35,445 nt of DNA from CAYMCJ01 sp964388985. GTDB taxonomy: Bacteria > Patescibacteriota > Patescibacteriia > Patescibacteriales > CAYMCJ01. The stretch is from the NCBI GenBank assembly GCA_964388985.1, contig CAYMCJ010000003.1, forward strand, positions 1 to 35,445, written 5' to 3'. Below, piece by piece: positions 7,274-15,700 of the stretch. The position numbers were made by a program, and so were the translations under genes. How positions within the stretch are numbered: the first letter of the stretch is position 1; each line of letters begins with the position of its first letter. Below the pieces are notes generated by a model, which was given only the letters and a program-made list of their open reading frames with translations, was not told where the DNA came from and searched no databases.

Positions 7274-8515
7274 TTATTTAACCTCTCTCCATTTCGGTAA
7301 ATCAGGACATGGATTTATTGACACTGTTTCGCTGGATATTCCTTCTGTTTCCGCGACTACTTTATAATAATATATCATTCCCGACCCGATATTATTATCT
7401 TCATATTCATAATTACTTTGGCCGGAAACATAATCAACTGTAGCTATCGGACTGCCCCACGGCTCCGCTCCTGTCTGATTTCTAAAAATTTTATAATAAT
7501 CAATCCCTGAACCGATTTGTGTCCAGGTTAAAACAACCCGGTCACAATTAAAATCAGTTATACCGCCCAAAACCGGGGGACAGTAACTTGTGGCTCCGCT
7601 GGCAATATTGCTCCAGTCAGAATCATTACCGCCTTCGCCCAGCGCCTTAACCCGAAAATCATAAATTGTGCTTGGCGGCATAGAAATTATGCAATAATTT
7701 ACATTAATGCCCGTGCTACAACCCGACAAATTATCCCAAAAACTTCCGCCGTCACTACTATACTGACCTTGAAATCCTATTTCATTGTCGGAATTATCAG
7801 TCCAGGTAAGCCGCATAACAGTGCACTCGGAAGCATTGGCCGTTAGATTCGTCGGCGCCAACGGAACCGGACTGTCATAAATTACTTTATAATCGGAGCT
7901 GGCGCAAGAACTATCATTTAAACAATTAAAACTAATCCAACCGACTCCAGTATCGTTGTCATTCCTGTTCCAGGCCCAACCGCTAAACTCGCCTGAAACA
8001 TTGTCAATTATTGTCCCATCGCTCCAGCTACCGCTCATTTTAATCCAGCCGTCATCTCCTAAGGACAAAATTTTTGCCCAGCCGATAACTACCTCCGTTA
8101 CTCTGTCATAATTTGTTGAATTCGGGGGAAAACCGGGGTAAGGCGCGTCAGGAGAAAAATCTATCCAACCGACATTGGAGCTCCAGGCATAACCGGAAAA
8201 ATTCCCTGTTACCGGGTCAATACTTACTCCATAATCAAATGCCCGGATGGTTGAATTGTCGCCCCCGCAACCATTAACCATCGCATCGGTATCAACAAAC
8301 CCATTATCGTCCGTATCACAATCCGTTGAATTAAAACTAATCCAGCCATAATTTTCGCTCCAGGCAAAGCCGGAAATATTATCGTTCGCGCTGGCCTCGG
8401 CAATTTCATAATCGTTCTGGAATTTATAAAAAACAATACCCGAACTAATTAGTATCGCTAATAAAAAACACGCTAAGCCGATTATCCAAGTTTTTAGTTT
8501 AAAAAAATCACACAT
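7274..8515 (-). CDS. Membrane-anchored surface protein with GWI repeats and two Fn3 domains
   Basis: 413 aa. One N-terminal membrane segment (WIIGLACFLLAILISSGIVF, about residues 10-29) is followed by three copies of a short repeat of the form S-G-[FYW]-A-W-[SN]...GWI-x-F (SGFAWSENYGWISFN, SGYAWSSNVGWIDFSP, SGWAWNRNDNDTGVGWISF). Two fibronectin type III-like domains follow (from about residues 220 and 315; APTNLTANASECTVMRLTW, VVLTWTQIGSGIDYYKI). The protein is probably exported and held at the cell surface; function unknown. It lies 41 bp downstream of dgkA, from which it is separated by a small GCCA...TGGC palindrome. Confidence 0.7.
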   Translation of the reverse strand: MCDFFKLKTWIIGLACFLLAILISSGIVFYKFQNDYEIAEASANDNISGFAWSENYGWISFNSTDCDTDDNGFVDTDAMVNGCGGDNSTIRAFDYGVSIDPVTGNFSGYAWSSNVGWIDFSPDAPYPGFPPNSTNYDRVTEVVIGWAKILSLGDDGWIKMSGSWSDGTIIDNVSGEFSGWAWNRNDNDTGVGWISFNCLNDSSCASSDYKVIYDSPVPLAPTNLTANASECTVMRLTWTDNSDNEIGFQGQYSSDGGSFWDNLSGCSTGINVNYCIISMPPSTIYDFRVKALGEGGNDSDWSNIASGATSYCPPVLGGITDFNCDRVVLTWTQIGSGIDYYKIFRNQTGAEPWGSPIATVDYVSGQSNYEYEDNNIGSGMIYYYKVVAETEGISSETVSINPCPDLPKWREVK

Positions 8516-8556
8516 ATTGTTTTTTTGAAATCGCCAGATGGCTAAATGGCATTTAT

Positions 8557-8913
8557 TTATATTAAATGCGGCGCAAAAATAATAATTCCAATAATAATCG
8601 CTATGATGGAAGCGAGCATTACGGCCGCGGCCATAATATCCTTTATTTCCTTGACATAACCGTTAATTCTCGGCTTTAAAACATCGGTTATTCTCTCAAC
8701 CGAGCTATTTACTATTTCCATTAATATAACCAGACCAATAACTAAAATTAAAATTATCCATTCCAACCGGCTTATTTTAAAATATAAACCCAATAAAATT
8801 ATTATTAAACCAACCAAGCTTTGGATTTTTAAATTTTGCTCTTCGTGAAATGTCTTAAATAATCCCCGAAAAGCATATTTAAAACTCTTAAATAATCTCT
8901 TTATTTTAATCAT
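8557..8913 (-). CDS. dgkA: Diacylglycerol/undecaprenol kinase family protein
   Basis: 118 aa, three predicted membrane helices, the usual size for prokaryotic DgkA-type kinases. The catalytic region is visible: MEIVNSSVERITDVLKP (family ELLNTAIE...D) followed by VKEIKDIMAAAVML (family KD.A.AAV). It phosphorylates a membrane lipid alcohol; in Gram-positive relatives the substrate is undecaprenol, which recycles the cell-wall lipid carrier. It follows ybeY, a common bacterial pairing. A minus-strand promoter ends about 9 nt before the ATG, so the mRNA may be essentially leaderless. Confidence 0.92.
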   Translation of the reverse strand: MIKIKRLFKSFKYAFRGLFKTFHEEQNLKIQSLVGLIIILLGLYFKISRLEWIILILVIGLVILMEIVNSSVERITDVLKPRINGYVKEIKDIMAAAVMLASIIAIIIGIIIFAPHLI

Positions 8914-8922
8914 AAATGGTTA

Positions 8923-8950
8923 ATTATAATAATCAACATACAACACTCAA
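8923..8950 (-). promoter_or_regulatory. Promoter for dgkA, near-leaderless
   Basis: Minus strand: TTGAGT (8950-8945), 16-bp spacer, TATAAT (8928-8923). The predicted +1 is about 3 nt before the dgkA ATG at 8913. Confidence 0.5.
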
Positions 8951-9030
8951 TATTCATTCAACTCTCAATATTATAATATTCAATTGGATATTAATTTATT
9001 TAATATTGAATGAATATTGGATATTGAATA
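8944..9030. repeat. AT-rich inverted repeat R3
   Basis: Made of CAATATTCATTCAA and its inverse TTGAATGAATATTGG, with AATATTCAATTGGATATT in between. It fills the dgkA-ybeY intergenic space. Related words recur at 10520-10690. Confidence 0.6.
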
Positions 9031-9429
9031 TTACAATTGACTTATAATTTTTTCCCCCATCTTTATCATTTTCTCTTTTTCCCCGGCCGTATCATCGTCA
9101 TAGCCCAGCAAATGGAGCAAACCATGAACCAAAATAAACACAAGCTCCTGTTTTGTATTATTATTAAATTTTTTCGCTTGTCTTTTTGTTTGGCTGTAAT
9201 TAATTATTACTTCTCCTAAAAAATCCTCATCGCCGACAAAGGCCAAAACATCGGTTATTTTATCTATCTTTCGATATTTTTTATTCAACTGGCGAATTTT
9301 TTTATCCCCGACAAAGGCGATTGACACTGTATATCTCTTTCTTCCCTTTACATTCAAAAACTTTTCACTAACTTTTTTAATAAGCCTTAAATCAATATTA
9401 CTTCTTGTCTTGTTGTTTATCTCAATCAT
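9031..9429 (-). CDS. ybeY: Endoribonuclease YbeY (rRNA maturation factor)
   Basis: 132 aa. Single-strand-specific, metal-dependent RNase involved in 16S rRNA 3' end maturation and ribosome quality control. Family features are VSIAFVGDKKIRQLNKKYR, KITDVLAF, LGEVIIN and the metal motif HGLLHLLGYDD at residues 102-112. The family motif is HGxLHLxGYDH; here the third ligand position (residue 112) is Asp instead of His, an atypical but potentially metal-binding residue. A TAAAAT at 9437-9442 on the minus strand lies 7 nt before the ATG, again suggesting a leaderless transcript. Confidence 0.92.
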   Translation of the reverse strand: MIEINNKTRSNIDLRLIKKVSEKFLNVKGRKRYTVSIAFVGDKKIRQLNKKYRKIDKITDVLAFVGDEDFLGEVIINYSQTKRQAKKFNNNTKQELVFILVHGLLHLLGYDDDTAGEKEKMIKMGEKIISQL

Positions 9430-9463
9430 TTTAATAATTTTACAATAAAAAGAACTTTAATAA

Positions 9464-10504
9464 TTAACTTTCAATATTAAAACTTTTAATAAACATATCA
9501 AAAATATTTTTATAAATCAGCGCGTCGTCAACTTCGGGTCCGTAGGTCAAAACAAAAAGGTATTCATTTTTAATATCCGACAAATAAACTACCAGTTCGT
9601 CATCGCTTTTCAAGCCGTGCCAGCTATCAGTATCAATTATTTTACCCTCATCTATTTCATCAAGCTCAAACTGTTGTTTATACCAATCATCAACCAACTG
9701 ATTATCAACATTGGGACGCACAATTATTTGAAAAAAACTATTATCATCCGATTTAAACATAACCGAGTCCTCCCCGCCCATATTAATTTTCTGCCAGCCA
9801 AGAGGATAATATACATTGTAGCCGAATGTTTTATTATAATATTCCAAAATATTTTCATTATCAACCAACCTGCCTTTACCGGTTGGATTATAAAAATTTA
9901 TTAATTCGGTCAGGTCATCGTATCCGTCCCGGTCGCTATCTTTCATGGAGCTGCTGCACCCCAATAAAATTTCCTCTTTATCAAACAAACCATCTCCGTC
10001 GCTATCCTCGTTGGTGACAATTGTGCCGGGTAAAGTTGAAGTTGCCTGAAAATCTATCTCGGGTTCCATGATTTTGTCGGTCGTGGTTGATGTATCCGGC
10101 TCAATTAAAGTGGGTAGCCCTTCTTCGGTTGTGGTTGAACCGCTATCCTTCCCAGGGCTCTCTTGCTTATCATCGGAAAATTCTTCAGACTTTTCTCCGG
10201 TATATGTTTCACTATCCTTATTAAGCGGCTCTTCTTTTTTCTCCGTAGAATTAAAAAAATAAAAATAAACCAAAATACTGGCAACAATAATAAAAACTAT
10301 TCCGCTAATAATAATAGCCGACCCGGCCCTTTTTGCTTTTTGAGACTGGGGATTTACAAATCGAAATTTTTCCGGCATCACATGGACGGCTATATTTTTA
10401 TTAATTTTATCTTCGTATTCCTCTTCTTTTTTTTCATATTCCTCTTTTTTTGCTTCCTTTACGGTCTTGTTTCCAATTTCTTTCTTTTTAAAAAAATTAA
10501 ACAT
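9464..10504 (-). CDS. Single-pass membrane protein with thrombospondin type 3-like repeat
   Basis: 346 aa from ATG 10504 (MFNFFKKKEIGN); a longer open reading upstream lacks a plausible start. A charged cytoplasmic N-terminus (KKEEYEKKEEEYEDK) is followed by one membrane helix (SAIIISGIVFIIVASILVYFYF), then a Ser/Thr/Glu-rich linker with TTTEEG and TSTTTDK. Next come calcium-binding-type repeats (DSDGDGLFDKEEILLG, DSDRDGYDDLTELINFYNP) and a globular C-terminal domain of about 130 residues (YYNKTFGYNVYYPLGWQKI, then FKSDDNSFFQIIV). The outer part is probably extracellular and Ca2+-dependent. It resembles the next upstream gene in its TM-plus-TSP3 layout. Function unknown. Confidence 0.65.
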   Translation of the reverse strand: MFNFFKKKEIGNKTVKEAKKEEYEKKEEEYEDKINKNIAVHVMPEKFRFVNPQSQKAKRAGSAIIISGIVFIIVASILVYFYFFNSTEKKEEPLNKDSETYTGEKSEEFSDDKQESPGKDSGSTTTEEGLPTLIEPDTSTTTDKIMEPEIDFQATSTLPGTIVTNEDSDGDGLFDKEEILLGCSSSMKDSDRDGYDDLTELINFYNPTGKGRLVDNENILEYYNKTFGYNVYYPLGWQKINMGGEDSVMFKSDDNSFFQIIVRPNVDNQLVDDWYKQQFELDEIDEGKIIDTDSWHGLKSDDELVVYLSDIKNEYLFVLTYGPEVDDALIYKNIFDMFIKSFNIES

Positions 10505-10519
10505 ATATTTTATATTAAT

Positions 10520-10690
10520 AAACAACATCCAATGATCAAATTCCAAACAAATATCAATAATAAAATATTCAATACCAAAACATTCATTCAATATTTAATA
10601 AATTAATATCCAATTTAACATTGGAACATTGAGGGTTGATAAATATTGAATTTTGATTAATTTAATATTGTTTGATTATTGGTGCTTAAT
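10520..10690. repeat. AT-rich repeat region (R3-like)
   Basis: Contains facing words such as CATTCATTCAATATTTAATA and AAATATTGAATTTTGATTAA, plus CCAATTTAACATTGG. Same flavour as 8944-9030. No coding signal in 10505-10726. Confidence 0.45.
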
Positions 10691-10726
10691 TATTGATTAT
10701 TATAAATGAATATATTATTTTATATC

Positions 10727-11716
10727 CTAAGCCTGTTTGGGATTATATCCATTTTTTATTTCTTCACCGTCTAAATAACCGTCGCCGTCAGTATCGGCCT
10801 TAAGCGGATCGGTTTGGTATGTTTTAACTTCTTCATAATCGGATAACCCATCAATATCGGTATCAATTTTAAGAATATCGGTTCCAAATCCCTCTTCTTC
10901 GCTATCCAATAAGCCGTCGCCGTCAGTATCTTTCTGACCTGTATAATCATCTCCAACTTCGTTTAACCCATCGCCAACTTCTTTATTGATCGGCAGCTTC
11001 AGCAGTTTACCTTCTCCTTTGGGATTGTTTCCTGCTTTAATCTCTTCACCGTCTAAATAGCCGTCGCCGTCAGTATCGGCGTTAAGCGGATCGGTTTGAT
11101 ATACCTTAACTTCTTCCCGGTCAAACAAGCCGTCGTCATCAGTATCAACGCTATTAATATCAATCCCCAATTCTTTTTCTTCTTCATCGGTTAAACCGTC
11201 GCCGTCGGTATCAAGCAATTTATTTTTTTCACTTTTTGGTTCTTCGGCTGTATTTTCGACGGTATCATAATTACTCTCGCCGCCGATAGCCTGATTATCG
11301 TCTTCGGCTTTATTAATATTATAGCTGTCTTCATTTTTCTGAAGCGGCGAAATAAAACTAAGCTTGCTTAAACCCCAAAAAATTATTAAAACACCCGCCA
11401 AAAGGCCCACTATCATTATAGCAAAAATAATAATCTTTTTCACGTTTTCTTTTTCCAATACATTTCTTTCTTTATAATCATTTTTTAATCCCTGGCTTTC
11501 TAATGCTTTTAGTTTAAACAATCCCGGCTTTTCCCGGTCAGCATTTTTATCGGTCTCGGAAAAAATATCTTCAACCGGCCTATTTGATAAATTAGCCGCG
11601 CCTAACCGCGCCTTTTGATTATTTTCATTATTTAAAGGCTGCCCCGCGCTCTTTAACTCCGGTTTGACCAACCTATCGCCGACTATATCATTTTTATTGT
11701 TTAAATTATCAAACAT
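10727..11716 (-). CDS. Membrane-anchored thrombospondin type 3 repeat protein
   Basis: 329 aa from ATG 11716 (MFDNLNNKND); the longer reading uses TTG 11737. A disordered N-terminus is followed by one membrane helix (KIIIFAIMIVGLLAGVLIIFWG), then an acidic linker and at least six DxDxDG calcium-loop repeats (DTDGDGLTDEEEKELG, DTDDDGLFDREEV, DTDGDGYLDGEEIKAG and others) in two blocks. The two blocks are near-identical at DNA level (10750-10830 and 11040-11120 share long runs), a recent internal duplication. The repeats predict a rigid Ca2+-loaded extracellular stalk. Partners unknown; the neighbouring genes encode other surface proteins. Confidence 0.75.
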   Translation of the reverse strand: MFDNLNNKNDIVGDRLVKPELKSAGQPLNNENNQKARLGAANLSNRPVEDIFSETDKNADREKPGLFKLKALESQGLKNDYKERNVLEKENVKKIIIFAIMIVGLLAGVLIIFWGLSKLSFISPLQKNEDSYNINKAEDDNQAIGGESNYDTVENTAEEPKSEKNKLLDTDGDGLTDEEEKELGIDINSVDTDDDGLFDREEVKVYQTDPLNADTDGDGYLDGEEIKAGNNPKGEGKLLKLPINKEVGDGLNEVGDDYTGQKDTDGDGLLDSEEEGFGTDILKIDTDIDGLSDYEEVKTYQTDPLKADTDGDGYLDGEEIKNGYNPKQA

Positions 11717-11777
11717 AAAATTTTTTATTAAAGACAACCAAACAACTGCTTAATCACTTTTTAATATTAATAATATT

Positions 11778-12764
11778 CTACGGCCCAATAAGGCAATAGG
11801 CCTGCTCCGGCGGAGTTACTAAATTAGCATAACCGGTTTCCAACACGGCGCATATTCTATAGGCCAAACCTTCGCTGTCCGCGATGTAAGTATACACAAA
11901 GCTGCCATTCGGCAAAACCGGAGGACTAGAAGTGGAAATTGTTCCGGCAAAACTTTTTTTGCTCTCATCCCAACAAGTAGTGACATTGTAGTTATAGGTC
12001 TGATTGCAATAAGAGGTTGTTGCCGGACAGCATTCTCCCATTTTATTAATCGGGTCAACCGGCATAATTATATCAAGTTCCTCGGCTAATTCTTCCTGCC
12101 AACTCGGCCAAACTGATGTTGTTCTACTTGACAAGTATGTTCCGGCCTCCAATTTTGGATAATAACCATTAGTACTTGAGGCTATTTCTAAATTTATTTT
12201 AGTTTTGGCCAAATCAGCTAATCTTTTAGTATCACGAATAATTTTCGCTTTCTGACTTTGGCAATATTCACCAAGCGGACAATCCGAATTGTAAATACAT
12301 TTTTTTGTATTGGTTAACGAGCACTCTCCGGCGCCATAAATATCAAAAATATTATAATTAAATTTCCAATTGGAAATGAGATGACTAATAATTTCCAAAG
12401 TTTCCTGCTGGGCATCCTGATTATACGAGATTAAATAAATATTGGTATAAAATTCATTATTATCGCTAATATTAGCTGCGTTAACATAAACTGTCCTGCC
12501 TTCGCGCACTGCTTCATATCCGTCAACAATTAATGATTGCGTAGAGCCGGAAAAACCTTGTTTTTCATACCAAAGCAAGGGAGAATAATGTTCCGGGTTG
12601 GGAACTACCCGCACGGCAATGGCGTCAAAACTGCTTTCCGCCAAAACATCATTTGTATTTGTATTTTCCGGATAACAAAAAAATAAAGCAAAAAACAACA
12701 GCAATATTAAAAATAACATTTTAACGCTTAATTTAATTTTACTTTTTGACAAATTAAATCTCAT
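11778..12764 (-). CDS. Secreted protein with pseudopilin G-like C-terminal region
   Basis: 328 aa. An N-terminal signal peptide (LFLILLLFFALFFCYPE, likely cleavage after VLA near residue 42) is followed by a domain of unknown type and a Cys-rich stretch (CSLTNTKKCIYNSDCPLGEYC, shared in style with the giant neighbour). The C-terminal 120 residues (NGYYPKLEAGTYLSS, IIMPVDPINKMGECC, NGSFVYTYIADSEGLAYRIC) resemble the globular part of GspG-like pseudopilins seen in Patescibacteria, but the N-terminal prepilin helix is absent. It lies 21 bp downstream of the 2052-aa gene, so they are probably cotranscribed. Function unknown. Confidence 0.6.
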   Translation of the reverse strand: MRFNLSKSKIKLSVKMLFLILLLFFALFFCYPENTNTNDVLAESSFDAIAVRVVPNPEHYSPLLWYEKQGFSGSTQSLIVDGYEAVREGRTVYVNAANISDNNEFYTNIYLISYNQDAQQETLEIISHLISNWKFNYNIFDIYGAGECSLTNTKKCIYNSDCPLGEYCQSQKAKIIRDTKRLADLAKTKINLEIASSTNGYYPKLEAGTYLSSRTTSVWPSWQEELAEELDIIMPVDPINKMGECCPATTSYCNQTYNYNVTTCWDESKKSFAGTISTSSPPVLPNGSFVYTYIADSEGLAYRICAVLETGYANLVTPPEQAYCLIGP

Positions 12765-12785
12765 AAACCAAATTTTAGGTTCTTA

Positions 12786-15700
12786 TTAATCTTCCGGGGT
12801 TGCATTTTTTTCTTCTGTCGAATTGCTTTCGGACCCGTCAAGACTGATTGATTTAACTATAAAATAATAGGTTGAATTATTTATTAAATTATTAATAATC
12901 TGCGGATTGACGGCTGTCCCGGGCGTACTGGTGGGAACCTCCTGAGTATACGGTCCACCCTCGGCTAAACCATAATAAATATTATATTCCGCCACGCCAA
13001 CGCCGTCGCAACTCCAGGTCAATTCAGCTTCTCCGTTGCCGCCAACAATGCTTAAATTATTCGGAAAACTAAACGGTCTGGCGCTAACTTCATTTGAAAA
13101 ATCAATATTTTCATACCAATCCGCATTGACTGATTTTACCGCAAAATAATAAGTCAGGCCGTTTGTCAAGCCGCTAATAATCTGTGGGCTGACGGCTGTC
13201 CCGGGCATAACACTTTCCTCATGATTGCTATAATTACCCGGATTCAAGCCATAATAAATATTGTAGCCACCAGCTCCGTCAGCCGCCTCCCAGCTTAATT
13301 TTATTTCCTGGTCTCCAATTTTAACAACACTAAATCCGCTAACAGAGGAAAATGGAATGGCTGATTCATAATCAATATCGCTTTCATTGCCATAAATATC
13401 ATAACCAACTATACCAAAACAATATTCTACGCCGTTCATAAGACCGGACACGCTTGTTGTATTAATAGCGGTCGCGCCGGGCATGGCCGGTGCTGAAGCT
13501 CCAAATTTTACACTTTCATCACATATACCGCTTTTAGCTTTATAATAAATCCTAAAACTAATTGCATCACCATGGCTATTATCTTCCCACACTACATCAA
13601 CCTTGCTATCTTTCGGAGTTATAGAATCAATAACCGGGCCGTCAGGAGATTCAGTATCTTTTGGGGTGGCGGAAACCTCGTTTGAATATTCGCTTTCAGC
13701 TCCGCTGGCATACTCGGCCGTAATCACAAAATAATAAGTTGTGTTATTAGTTAAATTATCAACAATAAACGGAATGACGGGTGAATGCGCCCGAGGGGTA
13801 GAAGTTGAATACGAATAAGAGCCAGAATTAATCCCGTAATATATATTATATTTATCCAAAATCTCACCGGCCGGAGGCGTAATCCCACTCCAAATTAAGG
13901 CCGCCTTATTTCCCTGCGCCAAAGATGAATTGGTGGTAGTAGCCAAATTTATCCCCGAAGCATTTGGTAATTCTTCCCTGAAAAAATAGGACTCTTTTAA
14001 TAAACTATATTCACAAAAACCTTCCCCGCAAATATCTCCAACCCCCTGGCCGATACAATTATATTGAGAATCGGTACATTCCAAATTAGCGCCTCTTATA
14101 ATGGTGTCGTCGCTTAAAATTGCGGGCAAATCATCGGCTGTGCCAAATCCGCCTGAATCACGGCAATAATATAATTCATAATTGGTGTTGAAGCAGCCCT
14201 GGTCAGAAATAGTGCAGTTAGCGGCCGTATCTTGCCACGGTGCCCAGGTACCGTCATCTCTGATTGGCGGCCAAGGATTCTCGCAAACAAATACTCGCAC
14301 CGTTGATGTGCCCGTCTTAGAGCCTCCTCCGGAAACATTAGCGGTAGCATTAATAAAGGTTTTGCCATCGGTAACGCCGCTTTGCGCTATAATTAACTGC
14401 GAACTGCTGGCGCTATCAAAAGGAACATTGGCGGGAAACATATAGGCGGAGGTTGTGGCTACAATACTTCTATTGTCTATTGACCAAATCCAATCCCACC
14501 ACCGGCCTTCAACCGGCACAATAATCTGCCGGCCGGCCATCTCCGAAGCCGATGCCTTAGCAACAAAAACCTTATCACTGTCTTTAGCGGTATCAAAAGT
14601 AGGGTCATCTGGATTATAATCATTTTCATTAAGATCATTCTTTGTTGTCTGAAATAAATATGGATTTGGCTCTATTTCAACATCATTAATCTGGCAAAAA
14701 GTGGCGTCATATTGCGTACTATAAGTAGTAAATTGCCAAATATATGAATTAGTAAAAGTCAAACCATTAAATTCGGAAGCATCGCTTATGGGACTGCTGG
14801 TGGCATTCATGCCCACATCCCAATGGCTCAATACGCCGCTATTGCTATCTAAATCTTTATCTCCTTTTATAATAACATAATACTTCCTGGAGGCAGCCAT
14901 TAATTTATTGGGAGAAAACGTTAATTTGGTCTTTTTGTTTGCTGTTTGTTCTCCGCTAACAACGCCTTCAATAGCGCAATAATTATGGTCAGGGTCAGAC
15001 AGTTCGGCCAAAACGCTTTTTCCTCTAAATATTGAAATAAATTTATTTTTAAAAGTTCTGATAACTTTATTAAAAATTTTAACGAAAATATTTCTTTTGA
15101 CCGGCAATTCTCCGTTAAAAGCCAAATAAACCGTCCCGCCGGGGCACATTTCCTCTTCGTAATCTCCGATAACAATTACATTGCCCGTAAAACTGTTTAT
15201 ATCCATTTTTTGGTCAAAAGTAGCCGATATCTGCGCATTACGGCAAACGCTATCGGTATTGTTGGCCGGCATAATGTTTTCTATATAAGGTCTGGTTCGG
15301 CAGCAGGTATCAGAGCCACAACCAGCAGCCTCAATGTCTCCGCAATGACTATCTTGACCGCAGCCGCAACAAAGCCCGCGCTCATCAGTCTGAGCAGTAC
15401 AGGGTTCAATGTTTGACTGGCATTTTAACTTTGTTGTCGCGTCTCCGGTAACAATCTCTCCGCATTTATCATCACCCGGGTCGCAACAGCAACGACAATC
15501 AGAGCCCGATTTGTCCAAACAATCCAAATATTCACCGCAACTATCCAAGCCGGTCTGGCACATGGGCGGGTCAAGGGTTTTTTTACATTCTGCTCCTATG
15601 GGATAAGCCGGCCCGGCAATACATTTCGCTTCACAAGTGCTGGTGGCCGTAAATACCCTGCCGGTAGAACTGGCTATTTTAATATAATCAGGAAATAATC

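Noticed and set aside
10163..10606. 147-aa plus-strand frame opposite the TSP3-like gene
   Set aside because: Antisense to a convincing membrane-protein gene; Phe/Ile/Asn-rich shadow translation.
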